Source: Straminergon stramineum (lineage: Eukaryota; Streptophyta; Bryopsida; Hypnales; Calliergonaceae). From it: DNA of 64,000 nt. The position numbers were made by a program, and so were the translations under genes. Every line of letters begins with the position of its first letter. The first letter of the stretch is position 1. The DNA is taken from positions 15,815,001 through 15,879,000 of the forward strand of contig OY987266.1 in assembly GCA_963920665.1 (NCBI GenBank), written 5' to 3'. This document shows positions 13,101 to 25,600 of this stretch, one piece after another. The notes under the pieces were generated by a model that was given only the letters and a program-made list of their open reading frames with translations, had not been told where the DNA came from and did no database searches.

Positions 13101-14298
13101 GAGTTTTGTAAATCTAAATTATAATCTAAATGTGCATATAAACTCTAACCACATTTAAACTACATACTTTACATTCCATTTCCCAAAAAATACGATGCTA
13201 AGTATTGTGACATTCAACCTCCTCCTCACCACTTAGTAGGTGCTTGATTACTAAAGGATTAAGAATTTATTCAATAAAGTTCCACAATCAACTTTGAAAA
13301 GTGAAATCATATGACTCTTAAAATAGAGAGGAGGAAGAGGAGAAGAGATTGTGATTCTTAAACTATATAAAATAAATATATAAATTATGTTTTTGTTCAA
13401 AAGAAAACTTGAATTTGAACTCAAAATAGGACTTTAGTATATAAACATGCTAGTGCTAAGCGATAAATATATGAATCTATAACATTTGGACACTAGTAGC
13501 AATAGAGCATGCTTACTATTATATAATGTATATTATTTTTATTGGATCTTGTTGACAAGTGAAAGAAGATTCCAACGTACTTTAGCATGCACATTTTGAC
13601 ATCTTATGAATAAGTTGTGGCATTTCAAAGCATTGTATATGTATAAAAAATGGACTCTAGGCTCTTATGTATCACAAAAATGTGTCACAACAAGGTATAA
13701 TTTAGTCTTGCACATTGGATATGTCTATGGCATGTTCAACAATTGCAAATTAGAGTTGGAAGGGAGGAAGTACTAAACTTGGTGCTCAAAGAATATATTT
13801 TCTAGAAGCTACCTCTTATGCAAGGGTACATATTTGAGTTTTGAATGTATCAATGGCAAACATACTCACCTTTTAGAGCCCTATACCATTTCATCTTCAA
13901 AATTCATAATTAATTCTTCAAAGGTCCAAACTAAATATGAAACAACTTGGGTTACTATGGTAGAGGTGTTAGTTCTATTTATCTTTCAAGGGAAAACATT
14001 GAAAAATATTTCATGGAGTTTTACTTCCCCCCAAATGTGATCATCTTGTAAATGGTCACTTTATGGGTGTCCTTATTAAACCCTAAACCCTTAAAGGTTT
14101 GGGAAGCCCAATTTGGATTGCAACATGGTATTTTTTGTGTATCTCACATTCAAGGTGCATGAATTGATGCATACAACAACTACAAATTTTTGGTATTTAT
14201 GCTAGAAAGGATTCAAGGAGACAAGGTGCTTCCAATTTTGATCATTATTGTGCCTCCTACACATTTGAGAAGTTGCAAAATGGCTACACACTCTATGG
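10173..14298. other. AT-rich intergenic DNA with a short perfect hairpin
   Basis: No gene is supported. The only ordered structure I see is a 15-bp perfect inverted repeat, GCCTTTGCCAAAATA at 10357-10371 against 10421-10435, spaced by about 50 bases. Near 14080 there is CCTAAACCCTTAAAGG, which resembles one end of the TTAA-flanked MITE family; no partner end was found. Confidence 0.55.
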
Positions 14299-14683
14299 TA
14301 GAACCATCCATTACCAACCATGCTCCATGGCCAATCTGTAGGTATTGAAAAATTCAATAGAGAAGTGACTGATTTCCAACCATTAGGTCTTTATTTCTAA
14401 CCATCTTCTAACCATCAATGTCATGATACATAAGTTGGGTTTTGAGAGCCAAACTAATCTTTGAATGAATAGAAATGGAAGGCTCTATGTGTTGGGGATG
14501 GGTCCACATCAATCTTTGACTATTAAAATTCACAATAATTTCATTTCAAGGCAAAAAATTACTAAAAATTTTGCAATCCCCATGATTTCTATTTTTTGCA
14601 AGGTAGAAAATTTACATTGCCTTTTAATTTGTTGCTTCAGAGCATGCACAAAATGCTTAAGTGGTTGGTAATGGATGGTTCTA
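14299..14683. repeat. Inverted-repeat element with 22-bp perfect ends
   Basis: TAGAACCATCCATTACCAACCA at 14299-14320 is repeated exactly, inverted, at 14662-14683. The 385-bp span contains further AACCAT motifs. It could be a MITE or a snap-back fragment; no clean target duplication was found. Confidence 0.65.
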
Positions 14684-14829
14684 TCATACATATATGGTGC
14701 CATATTTGAACATGACAAGGTTTAGATATTAAAATGACCTCCAAATGAAAGATGGTAATTGTTGAATTTTGGATTCAATGGTGTATGGCATGCCATATTT
14801 CAATACGTACTTCTTATTCCAAGAGTTAG

Positions 14830-15850
14830 TGAAATACAAATACAGGTGCCCGTATGGACGATCATGGTCTCGTCATTTTAGGAGTTTCAGAGGTCAATCT
14901 CAGATCCCCTGTACGAAAATCTCATACTCGTACACCACATGTGCAGTACTGCAGTTGCCTTCAGGCTGGAGCAGGAGCCAACCACAGATTCCAGGCCGTC
15001 GATCGCTCCTCCCGATTCTCCCGATCCTCCCGATCCTCCACGCAAGCCAGCCAAACAACAGAAGCAACGCCAGCAGCGCCAAGCCTTCCCTTCAATTCGA
15101 ATTCTTTGCACTGCCACAATCTTACTGCATGCACAACCTCCACCCCAAAGGAGCCTCGAACGCAGAGACCGGCCAGAGATGTCCAGACACTGGTAGCTAG
15201 CTCAGGCCGGGTCTGGCACCAGCCAGCTTCGACCAGTTCGTCCAGGGTGTCGGAGCTAGACTGCATGCACTCAGCTCGATCGATCATGCATCGCAGCTAC
15301 TGTAGCGAGCGCCAGGGCGGCGTCCAGTCACTCCCACCTCCGCTAGCTAGCTAGCTAGCTGGTTGGAAAGAATTATACTGAATTCGTTTCCGGATCACGT
15401 ACGAACTCCCGTCCTGCTTGCAGGTGGGACGCCTAGACACCAACACCTGCGCCTCGTCGCGTCAGGACTCAGGAATGAGGGCGTTAGCTGGCATGAACTG
15501 GGTACGTACGTACATCGTATGTACGTGCCCGGAGCTTGGCGGGTAGCGCGCGAATTGAAATTTTAAACGAATTGAAACTAGCTTGCCAGGACTGCAGAGA
15601 GCCTCATCGACGTACTGTACTGTAGGTTTCTGATCCGAGAGTATTGAATTAATTATACGGAATGTGAGCTCGCTCACGATCGGGGGAAGAATTGAAGCGG
15701 AAATTAAGTTCGTTGTTGTCCGTGGTATGAGGTTCCTGTCCACTGGCTCCGTCGCGAACGAGGGGCTGGCCATGAAGAGCTACAGCATTAGTAAGGCTGT
15801 GGATGAGTGGACGGGCGCAGCGGAAGACGAACTATGGAGGCAAACGGGGT
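14830..15850. other. GC-rich island inside AT-rich desert
   Basis: Base composition changes abruptly from AT-rich to balanced/GC-rich for about 1 kb and then back. It contains a (CTAG)n run near 15343-15362 and palindromic ACGTACGT blocks near 15503. An ATG-started frame of 166 codons (14854-15354, +) is rich in serine and arginine with no recognisable domain, and overlapping frames on both strands are equally open. I therefore do not call a gene. It may be a displaced fragment of genic DNA or a remnant promoter. Confidence 0.45.
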
Positions 15851-15860
15851 ATTAACCAGG

Positions 15861-17022
15861 ACTAGTGTGCCATATACCGTTGCCACAGACAAAATAAAAG
15901 TGAAAGTAATTTTCGAATTTTTAACCCCTAAAGGACCAAATTGCATTTTTTGGCAACATAGTAATTGTGGGCACCTCACTATGAATGGAGTTGGTTTTTT
16001 ATTTTATTTTTAATTTTCACATAACATGTGCCCGGAGAGTAGCTTTAAGGAGGGACAATTTTCATAACTTTTGACTATATGATTAAAAAGTTATTGCATA
16101 ATATGTAATTTTCATTGATCTTTGGGTAGCCCAAAAATTTCTTAAAAAATTACTTCTTTAAGAAATAAAAATTTGAAATTGATTTTCTACGTTTACATAT
16201 ACATGGAAAGCTTTGAATCATTCCATTTTTATTCATGCGATGAAAGTTATGAGGAGTGTTAGTTTGCGGGCAATTTCACATTCTCTACTCTAAAATAAGC
16301 TTTGCAATCCATTATTTAAGTCAATTTTCGATATTTTAAAAAACAAACAAAACCGTAGGTTGTATATAGTTTATTACAATATTGCAATCATTGGAATTGA
16401 CATTTTTCAATTCCATAACAAAATTCATAACAATATAGTATTTTGAATCATTGTCTACTTTTTGGTACTTACTATTTTTTCCCTATATGTTGTACAATTC
16501 CAAACAATCTGAATTTTTTTCAAGCATGTAGCCAACTTGCCTCGAAGAATGAATCCAAAGAGTAACCACCATTTGGGAATTTTTTTTCATACAAATGTGG
16601 TCTTGTGAAGTGTAGCTGCTTGTTTCTTTGCAAGGCCCCTAAAAGGATTTTTGCCAATTCAAGTGCTAATATCTTGCAATCTACGTAGTAGAAGTTTTTG
16701 AACTTTTTTCCACATCCTCTCAAACCAATGTACTACAAGAGCTTGTGGTTAAATGTGTCCAAATTTTTTTTCTCAAAAATAAGGTATTTTTTATTAGAAA
16801 TGTCAATTTGTGAGCATTTTGGGTGAGAACATAGTTATAAACATCTAGGGGGTAATTAAAAAAGAACTAAAAAATCCAGAAATTCCCACCGTACGTGCGA
16901 ATGTCACAAAACAAAGTGCATGCATCCCTCCTTTATGAGGGCTTTCTATCGGTACTAAGAGTATGATCGGAAGACCTACGGTCTAAGAGATCTCATTGTA
17001 ACAAATAAACAAAATAAAACAA
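15861..17022. repeat. Dispersed repeat, long copy
   Basis: It begins ACTAGTGTGCCATATACCGT and ends in a block with CCCTCCTTTATGAGGGCTTT, GGTACTAAGAG and AAATAAACAAAATAAAAC. The same two end blocks occur close together at 18285-18515. Between them this copy carries about 930 extra bases, starting with TTAACCCCTAAAGGACC at 15917. That start matches one end of the TTAA-flanked MITE family, so a larger nested insertion is likely. Confidence 0.5.
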
Positions 17023-18284
17023 CTTGAGGTAACTATAGATTTAACTAATAAAAGGTAGAAACATTTATTACCATTCACTTAAGCTATTGTGTATTATAGA
17101 TGGAGTCAAAATCACAATTAGGCATTATTTTTGCATTGTAAGCAAATAAAAATCATTACTATTTAAAAATAAATTAAAATTTGCAGAATTTTTGTATTTT
17201 ATGTGAATTTTTTAAAAGTCAAGATTGGAAGAAACTTCAAAGTATTTAACAACGGCATGTTTGAAGCACCTTCAAAGAGATCCAAAACCATTCACTAAAA
17301 GTTTATCACTTTACTACCATAAAGTGCAATTGTATAGTAGGAGCCATCCAAACCAAACATTTAGTTTGAGGTCATATTGATGACTCTTCAATATATACCT
17401 ATTTGGGCCCGGTGATGCTAAAGTTGCCCCTCCAAACACCAAGACAATGTTCTCACCAAATATGATAATCAATTGTACGGTATAGAGTCTGTCAGCACTT
17501 GATTTGTCTTGTTCCATATTACTTGCTTTTGATTTCTACATCAAATTTTAGTGTTCCTAAGCCATGGAGGGATCATAAGAATATCTTGTGGAGCAACCTT
17601 CCAACTTAGGTGGCACAACAATTTTTAATGGGGAATGAGTGTGGTAGGGATGAGTGGGTAGTGAGTTGGTACTACAGATGAAAAGGATGCCTAGAACTCA
17701 TGCCAACTCATTTATTGAACCTAGGCTAGGGGGGAAAGGTTGGCCATGCTCTAAGACCCAAACTAGTGACCCCCTACTAGCCTTAAAACTCTATACTCTT
17801 TAAGGTTTGTGATTGAGACACCTCCAAATTAAACTTGTTTGTAGGCCTAGCCTCAATATAAACTTCATGGAATTCATCTTTTTTTCCCACTAAAACAAGG
17901 TCAATTGCCCCACTTTTAACAAATTTGAATGAATTTTAGAAACTTAAATGCATCTCATATGCATTTAAAATGCAACTTAAGGGACCTAATTATTGAACAA
18001 ACTTCTCATTATTGCACTGATTATACCTTCATTTATTGCTACATTGAACTATAATTTAAAAACACTTATAAATGAAGGTTGTTGATAATATTTAAATATT
18101 ATTTAAATATAATTTTATTTTACTTTAATTTTATTTATAATTTTTTTATTTTCTTAAAAATTGTAGTACAGACCAAAAGACAACTCAAGAAGATAATTTT
18201 GTCGTTGATTAAAAATTTCCACTTAAATAACAATATTGTTTCACTTAGAATTCCTTGCAAAATTGATTATGGTACATCATGTAT
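17023..18284. other. AT-rich intergenic DNA
   Basis: No gene or ordered repeat is supported. Short AT palindromes (near 18090-18120) are composition-driven. Confidence 0.5.
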
Positions 18285-18515
18285 ACTAGTGTGCCCTGTG
18301 CTGTTGCCACAACCAAAATTGAAGTAAAAGTATTTTTCTCATTTTTTTATTAATAAAAAATGCAAAATTCCATAACTTTCGCATTGTAAGTCCAAACATT
18401 GTGAACTAAAGCCCGTGCTCCCCTCCTCACTAAGGGCTTTCCAATGGTACCAAGAACTTGACTGAGGGACGCACAGTCCGGGAGATCTCAATGAACAAAC
18501 AAAACAAACAAACAA
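18285..18515. repeat. Dispersed repeat, short copy
   Basis: It starts ACTAGTGTGCCCTGTGCTGT and ends with CCCCTCCTCACTAAGGGCTTT, GGTACCAAGAACTTGA and AACAAAACAAACAAACAAC blocks, colinear with the ends of 15861-17022. The long copy therefore carries an insertion that this one lacks. The type of element is unknown. Confidence 0.5.
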
Positions 18516-19686
18516 CCTATTTTATAGTATGGATTTTTGTAAATACTCATACCTGAATCTTGTAGCATTCTAAGGGGATATGGCCTTCTAAGAGCAAAAA
18601 TTTGTAATTTAGAAATTTTCTTTTTCCCAGTATAAAGAAGTGTTATTGTAACCAATTATCGGAAATTAAAATCTCGCAAGTATTTTATTTGAGAATGCTA
18701 TTAATGAGTTCCTTAAAGATTTGGATATTCTCATGCAAATGTTATAACCATCAAACATGTAGTTTGACTTTCATAGCCCTTTGCTTTATAGGAAAAAAAA
18801 TTTGTTTCATAAATTTTTCAAAAAAGACTTCCAAAAAAGACTTTGATATTACTATCCATCTACATGCTCATAAGATGGCATTCACATAATCTACAAGAAT
18901 ACAATAAGTAAGCATTAAATCCCATTCTATCTAACTTACAATGCTACAATATATCAAAAGCATGTGTGAAAAAACGAAGGCTAACACACATTTTTGCAAA
19001 TCATTTATCACAAATGCATGATTCCATCTACATAAATTACATCATGAGCATGCAACCTTCTATGCAAGCAACATCACATGCAAAATTACATTATGATTTT
19101 ATCACAACATATCTACATTTAGTAAGAATTTTGTTCTTTAATAAGTACCTTCTTTGTTCAAATCAATTTGCACATTGAATGGTTCTTCAAGGGGATAAAT
19201 GTCATATACTCAATTACTCATATCAATGGCATCTTAACAATGTTTCAAACATTGTTTCCAATATTATACAAGAACATTGCATTTATGTTGCACAAAATCA
19301 AAGTATACCAAAGGCATTGCTTTAAGAAATAAAATTGAATCTCAATTTATCATATTTGTTGTCACCGTTGTCGTGGGCATACACTTTTATCATTCATTCT
19401 CTTATCTAAATATACCAAAAAATCCTCAGTGTTCTTTCCTCGATATTTATCTCGTGCATTGAACCAAAAATAGAAATTTTCTAAAATAGCATTTTTGCGA
19501 TCACGAATCTATTGGACATAAAAATCATAATCAATGATTAAAAACTATGTATTGACTAGTAAAATAATTACAAATATGGATGTAAGGTGATTTGATCTAA
19601 AAGTGAAAAATATGAAAAAAACATATCAATGAATTAATACTAAATTTAAATTTGGTAAATAATTTTTTTAATAATAAATAAATCTA

Positions 19687-22600
19687 TTAATCAGAGCGGT
19701 TGGATTTTGTCACCTCTTGAGAAATTTTTTCAATGACATCTTTCATTAATTGAACTTCATTGTAACTTCTTTGATAATTGTTTTTGACAGATCTATATCT
19801 GCCCCAAAGACCAATTTATTTGTAATTTCATGAGTAATTTATAATAGTATGATTTATTATTTTCTTATAATAACTTATTTCATACTTTTATTTATTCTAA
19901 ATAAATAAAATAAAATTTCAGTATGCATACAGTCATTTGAAACTTATCCATTTTTTCAATTATTATCATAGCACATAAAGTATTTCTATATGGCCGAAAA
20001 TAAAATATAATATAAAGGTTTTCAATGTAAAAATAATAAATAATAAAATTAAAATTAATTAATGAACACATATGCCATTGCAAACATAAAAATTAGTAGG
20101 TTAATATTTTAATTATTATTTTTAAATTTTTGTGTTTATACATAGGAGGAAATTTTTATTTTTCATTTTTCATTTATTCAAGTACAAATTCTACAAACGT
20201 TTTGAATTATCTATGACCTATTTAACAAATTGGTTTTGTTATTATCAACATCCATTTCAAAGTCTTTTGTTCTTCTTTTATCCTTTACCAACATCTAAAA
20301 ACATTTTGAAGTTAGTATTTTCAAAGCATCTACTATTACAATTATGGAATTAAGCATGTCATATTAATGATATAAAACGCAAAATTATAAAAATATTTTT
20401 GGAATATTTTGGTATTCATCATTCATGTAAAATTTCCATTTGAATTGGCTTCCTTGACTAGTAAAGATAATTTCTAGCAAAAATACCTTAATCTCTTGAA
20501 TTTCTTCCATGAGTTCATTGCATGATTCACATAAATCACGAGCATATCGTCGTTTTGCTCTATGTAATATTAAGATTGAATATCATATCTATATATATTA
20601 TAAATTTTATAGAACTGATTTTATATTTAATTCAAACTTATAATATAATTAGAAATATTTTCAAATGTAAGATTTTGTACATTGATTGTTACAACTAAAA
20701 AGTCTAAAAACCACCAAAATAACTGATTTATAATGACACTCATGAATATCTTTTAAAAAATTTTAAAATCAAAAGCAAGTCAATGCTTTTCTTTTTCTGG
20801 TGTGTTTTATTCAAATCAAATTTCTATATAGAATTAAAAATTATTGATTTTATCAATAAATATTGATTATTTTTTTATTGATGAATTGATTTTCATGGTT
20901 TTACTTCTAAAAGTCTGAATTTGATTTATATAATAAATTTTATTTTTGATGCAAATTTTTATTGCAATATGAATATATTACATACTTGAGTTCTTTTCGT
21001 TTGATTTTCAACATATCTTCTTGTTCTTTGCCTTTTGCATTTAAATGTTTGTATTCTTCAAATGCCTATAGTAGATAAATATCTAAATGTATTTAGAATC
21101 ATAAATGTTCATAAATATTCATAAATATTCATAAATGAGTAGTAGATTGATGAAGTGATTTCTTTGTATCATATAAATTTACAAATGAATTATAAATATT
21201 GGACGTTTTATTATTAGTGTTTGATAAAAAACTTGCATTTCCAATTCATATTTTGAATAAATAAATTCTTCAACATGTTTTAAAATAAAAATTCAATAAA
21301 AACAAATGATTTTACATTGTTTCTAAGATTGCTTTTAGATTCCCAAATGTCAATAATGGGATCCGTTTCTTTGTAGTCCAACATAATTACACCACATCTT
21401 TTTGCATTTGGATTTAATTTTTGTGATGTACTTGGATTATTTGGGCTTGAAGTTGGTGGAGCAATACCAACATGAAATCCCTATTCATGATAATTATTAT
21501 ATATTATAGTATATTATTATATCATCATGTGAATATAATATAAGACACTATAAAACCATATGATAAAATTTGATAAAAATTGTTATGTAATTATCTATAA
21601 TTTAATTCTTAAAAAATAAAATAAAAATATATAATAGATTTGAGACATTATTTTCAAATAAAACTATTATTCAATCAAAAAGTCAATTAATACCAAAATT
21701 TATTTTGAATATCAATCAACTAAAACATGAATGTTCAAAAATAAAAGTCTAGGATTTTTTTTGTAGCTTTCACTAACAATAAATGGTGCATAAAAGACTA
21801 GTAATTTTAAATATTAGATTTAATTAAGTTTTTTGATTGGCAAAAATCAAAATAAATCAATGTTGCTCTACAAATTATCTCTAAATATAAGCTGATATAG
21901 TTGACAAAGTTAGAAAGCGAAGTGAAGATTATCAAAAATAGTTGAAGAGTGGTCCAAAGATAGGCAATACAATTAATAATGATTTTTAGTTAGTGAAGAG
22001 AAACTCTAAAAAGAAAACAACAATAAAAACTTGTAATCTATATTTTTATATATCAAAACATATCTCATTTTAAATATTCATAATGAATTAATAAAAATAT
22101 TTTTTGAATTTTTTTCACTAAATGTAAAATGTCTATTGATAGAATTTTAAATATTTTATTTATGAATTTCCAAAGTACATTGATAATGTAAATATACATG
22201 TTCTGCTAATTCATTAAAAGCAGGAAACTCTTCAAGAGGTGGTTCTTCAATAGGTGGTACCAATCCATAAAAACGAAGTACTCTGTCAAGCTATATTTAT
22301 ATTTTTAAAACAATATCAATACTTAAATCAATAATGCTAGATTATTTATCATTTTAAATATGTAATATCATTTAAAAAAATTGAATTTGTTACAATCATA
22401 ATTATTGAATAAAATCACTAATGATAATCACAAATGACCAAATTTGAAATCACTTACTTCAGATCGCAATGAAATTTGTGCTTCTTGGAAAAGGTAAAAA
22501 AGTTCTTTCACCTTTATTGGTATCAACAAAACATCTATAAGTTGAAAAAAATAGAAATGATATTTTTTCTATTCTTAGTCATCATAACCCTATGACAAAC

Positions 22601-25600
22601 TATTAGTAAGCAAAATAAAATACTATATGTAAAAGTTTGATTCTTTAACTATGTTGAATTATACAACATTTCATTTAAATTTAGTACTCACTTGCTTGAT
22701 ATTATCAATGGGAATCTTTTCAAGATCTTCATCATTTTGAAGGAATTCTTGAATTTTTTCTCTAAGTGCATATTTGACTTCTTCCCTAAATATAAAATGG
22801 TGTACCGTGCATAATCAAAAATATATAAAATGTCATTGCCTACTAAACAAACAACACATATTTGAATTCCTGAAGAGAGTGCAACATGAAGGCGAGAATA
22901 GAAAAGGTCTTTACGTTAAGTCGTCATAAGATATGCCAGGGCGACCATTCAAAGCGTCTTTCAACGCTAATTCTTGTTTCAGAGTTGCAATCTCTTTTTT
23001 ATGCCGTCTGTAGAACACATGCCGTTTCACAGTTAGAGAATGAGGGACGCATGTCCCAAGACAATATGCAAATAGACCCAATAATAGGTGCATCAAAGTC
23101 CAATTAAATTGAGTATTTTGAAAATAGAAAGAAGTCAAGCAAGACATTATCTACTGATATAGAACCTTTCCTGGCCTTCACAATCCGGTTTTTTATTGCA
23201 GACAGAGAATGTCTTGAGGTACTTCACTCTTTGAGCAAACCTCAATGATCCAATCTACAGAATATCATTGACATTTGAATAATGTAGAGCATACTAAAAC
23301 CGTTCGGGACCTGATGCTGACCCCTGTTACCAGCGACTCATTTATACAACATTTGATTAGCAAGCGGTGTAAGCATGAATGGCTAAATTGGCAATGGTTA
23401 CTGATCTTCAACTAGAAGTGGGGTTGTCATTTATAATACTCTAAAATCTCCCACTTTAAATGATTGCATAAGAATCATTGGACATAGTGAAAAACTTTGA
23501 TCTTAGATAGTTTGGCTCTTATACCCGAAGTAATCTCTCCACAGCTCTTAAAGCGATCTCCTAACGAAAGCACACTCCTACATATTGATTAAAATGCTTT
23601 AAGTGACGTAAAGAGTATCCCCTGCCTTGCATATCTACGATAGAATCAGTATCTCACTCATGATTGGAGTGCTTACAAGTAAGATTGCCCTACGGTCTCG
23701 TTCAGAATTACGGACAAGATAAAATGCATACTATAAACAAACAGATTGAATTTGTAGGGTGTTGATAGCGTACAGTCTCATCCAAAAAGTACTCCTCTGG
23801 CCAACAGCAGACTATCAACACGGTTTTGCAGTTCCCACCAAGCGATTCTTTGAGTAAAGTCGTGACCTTGCTTTGCCGAAATGGAACATATCCTTGCCCT
23901 AGTCTGAGGGCATAGACTGTCTGCGAGCATACACAAGTGAGAATGATCACAGTATGAACCGGCTATTACATGGGCAAGAGAGAAAAAAATCACTAATATA
24001 AGGGCTTTGAACTATAATCATGCATGGTGACGCTCGGAATGGCTGACTAACCTTCAGACTAAACGCTCAAATATACACTTTCAAACAAAGAGAAAATTGG
24101 AAATTGGGACTGAAAGCAAGAATGTAATGGGAGCGTCAGTTCAAGTAGCTCATACCACTTGGCTACTAATTGCATGAAACAGGGATTTCATTAAAATCAG
24201 GTTGTTTCAGAAGGTAATATCATGGGGAGGCCTCTGTATGATCACTGTGATCTTACAAAGGACTCACCGTGAATTATGAGTAAGATTCTCTTTACAATGT
24301 TGTCAAAAAATTCCTGAACCAAACTAATCTTCTGAAAACTCTGTTATGAATAGACTTAATCAAAATACTGGTTGTTAAGGAGCCCAAAATTTATCGTTAT
24401 ATGCCAAATAAACCACATTCATGAAAACATACCTGCTCAAGGAATGAGAGGGACTTGTTGATGATACATGCTTCCTTTCTCATTAGGCTTCCGGAGTCCG
24501 TACCAGCCTTTTTCACGCGCTCAACTCCAGCTAGGTCCACCAGATTTAACTTTCCAATGGTGAGGTCTTGATAGGCGCGTACTCTTTGCACTCTTCTTTC
24601 CAGGTAAAAAGTAAGGATGGTATGAGACCTACTCGAGAGCTGTCAAAGTTGGGCTTTTGCATCACGTCAGGATATATGGAAAACGTCACCTTTCTTAAGA
24701 AAAACATTCTCAAAAATAAACCTGAACTGTACATCAAATCTGAGTTATTCAAAGTTGCAGACAAGCTTGAAAATGCTACGTGCCGGATTCAAAAAGTGAT
24801 GTCCGTAAGTCCTTGATTTCTCCCCTTCAAAGAACCATCTTAACGCCTCTGCTTCAGTTTCAACTCGTACTTTAGCGAGACCTCTAACATCGGGAAGGTT
24901 GTTCTCTTCAATAATCATCAAATTATCACTTCTTTGTTGCAAAAGATCAAACACATCCTGGAATTTTCATTTCCTCTCTCAATAATCAGTTACAATGCCA
25001 AGAAACTGACTGTCAACAAGGACAACAATGTCCACAGAATGTGACAGGAATAATTTTCATCAGAATATTGGGATGAACTTTGCTCATATCTTCTTAGCTG
25101 CAATACGGACAAATGCACATACGTACCTCCTGGTAAATTTCCATGTACGACATGTGTATAACAATACCAGCCTCGGGTTTGTTTTCTTTCTCCTCAAAGA
25201 TTTGATGGATTGAGCGTGCGACGATTCCTCGATGCACATAGACCTTCACCCCAAATAACCTGCTGTGATAAACAACTACAATGCAGATTTCACAACGATT
25301 ATTCTCAAACACAAATCACGATTGATCTCTAATAGTACTGATATGCCAACCCCAGAACAATAATAAGTACTGAACACATTACTGAAATGCGCTCTTGTTG
25401 TACAGAAGGACCACTAACTGCTATTGCTGAGGCCCTAATATATCGCTCAACACTTCACTGCAAATGTGTGCAAAAGGCTGCAAATTGGTTTGACTGTATG
25501 ACACAAAATTGTTTACTTCACACAATAGAGACCTGGAGGAGGAACCCCAACATACTGTATGATTCCTTCCTCCAGACCCAAATCAGTCACAGCGAGATTC

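Noticed and set aside
14070..14110. CCCTAAACCC near 14080 as an interstitial telomere repeat
   Set aside because: Only about one and a half units; it fits a MITE end (TTAAACCC...TTAAAGG) better.
14854..15354. 166-codon ATG frame in the GC island
   Set aside because: Other frames on both strands are equally open, composition is Ser/Arg/Pro low complexity, and no homologous motif is visible.
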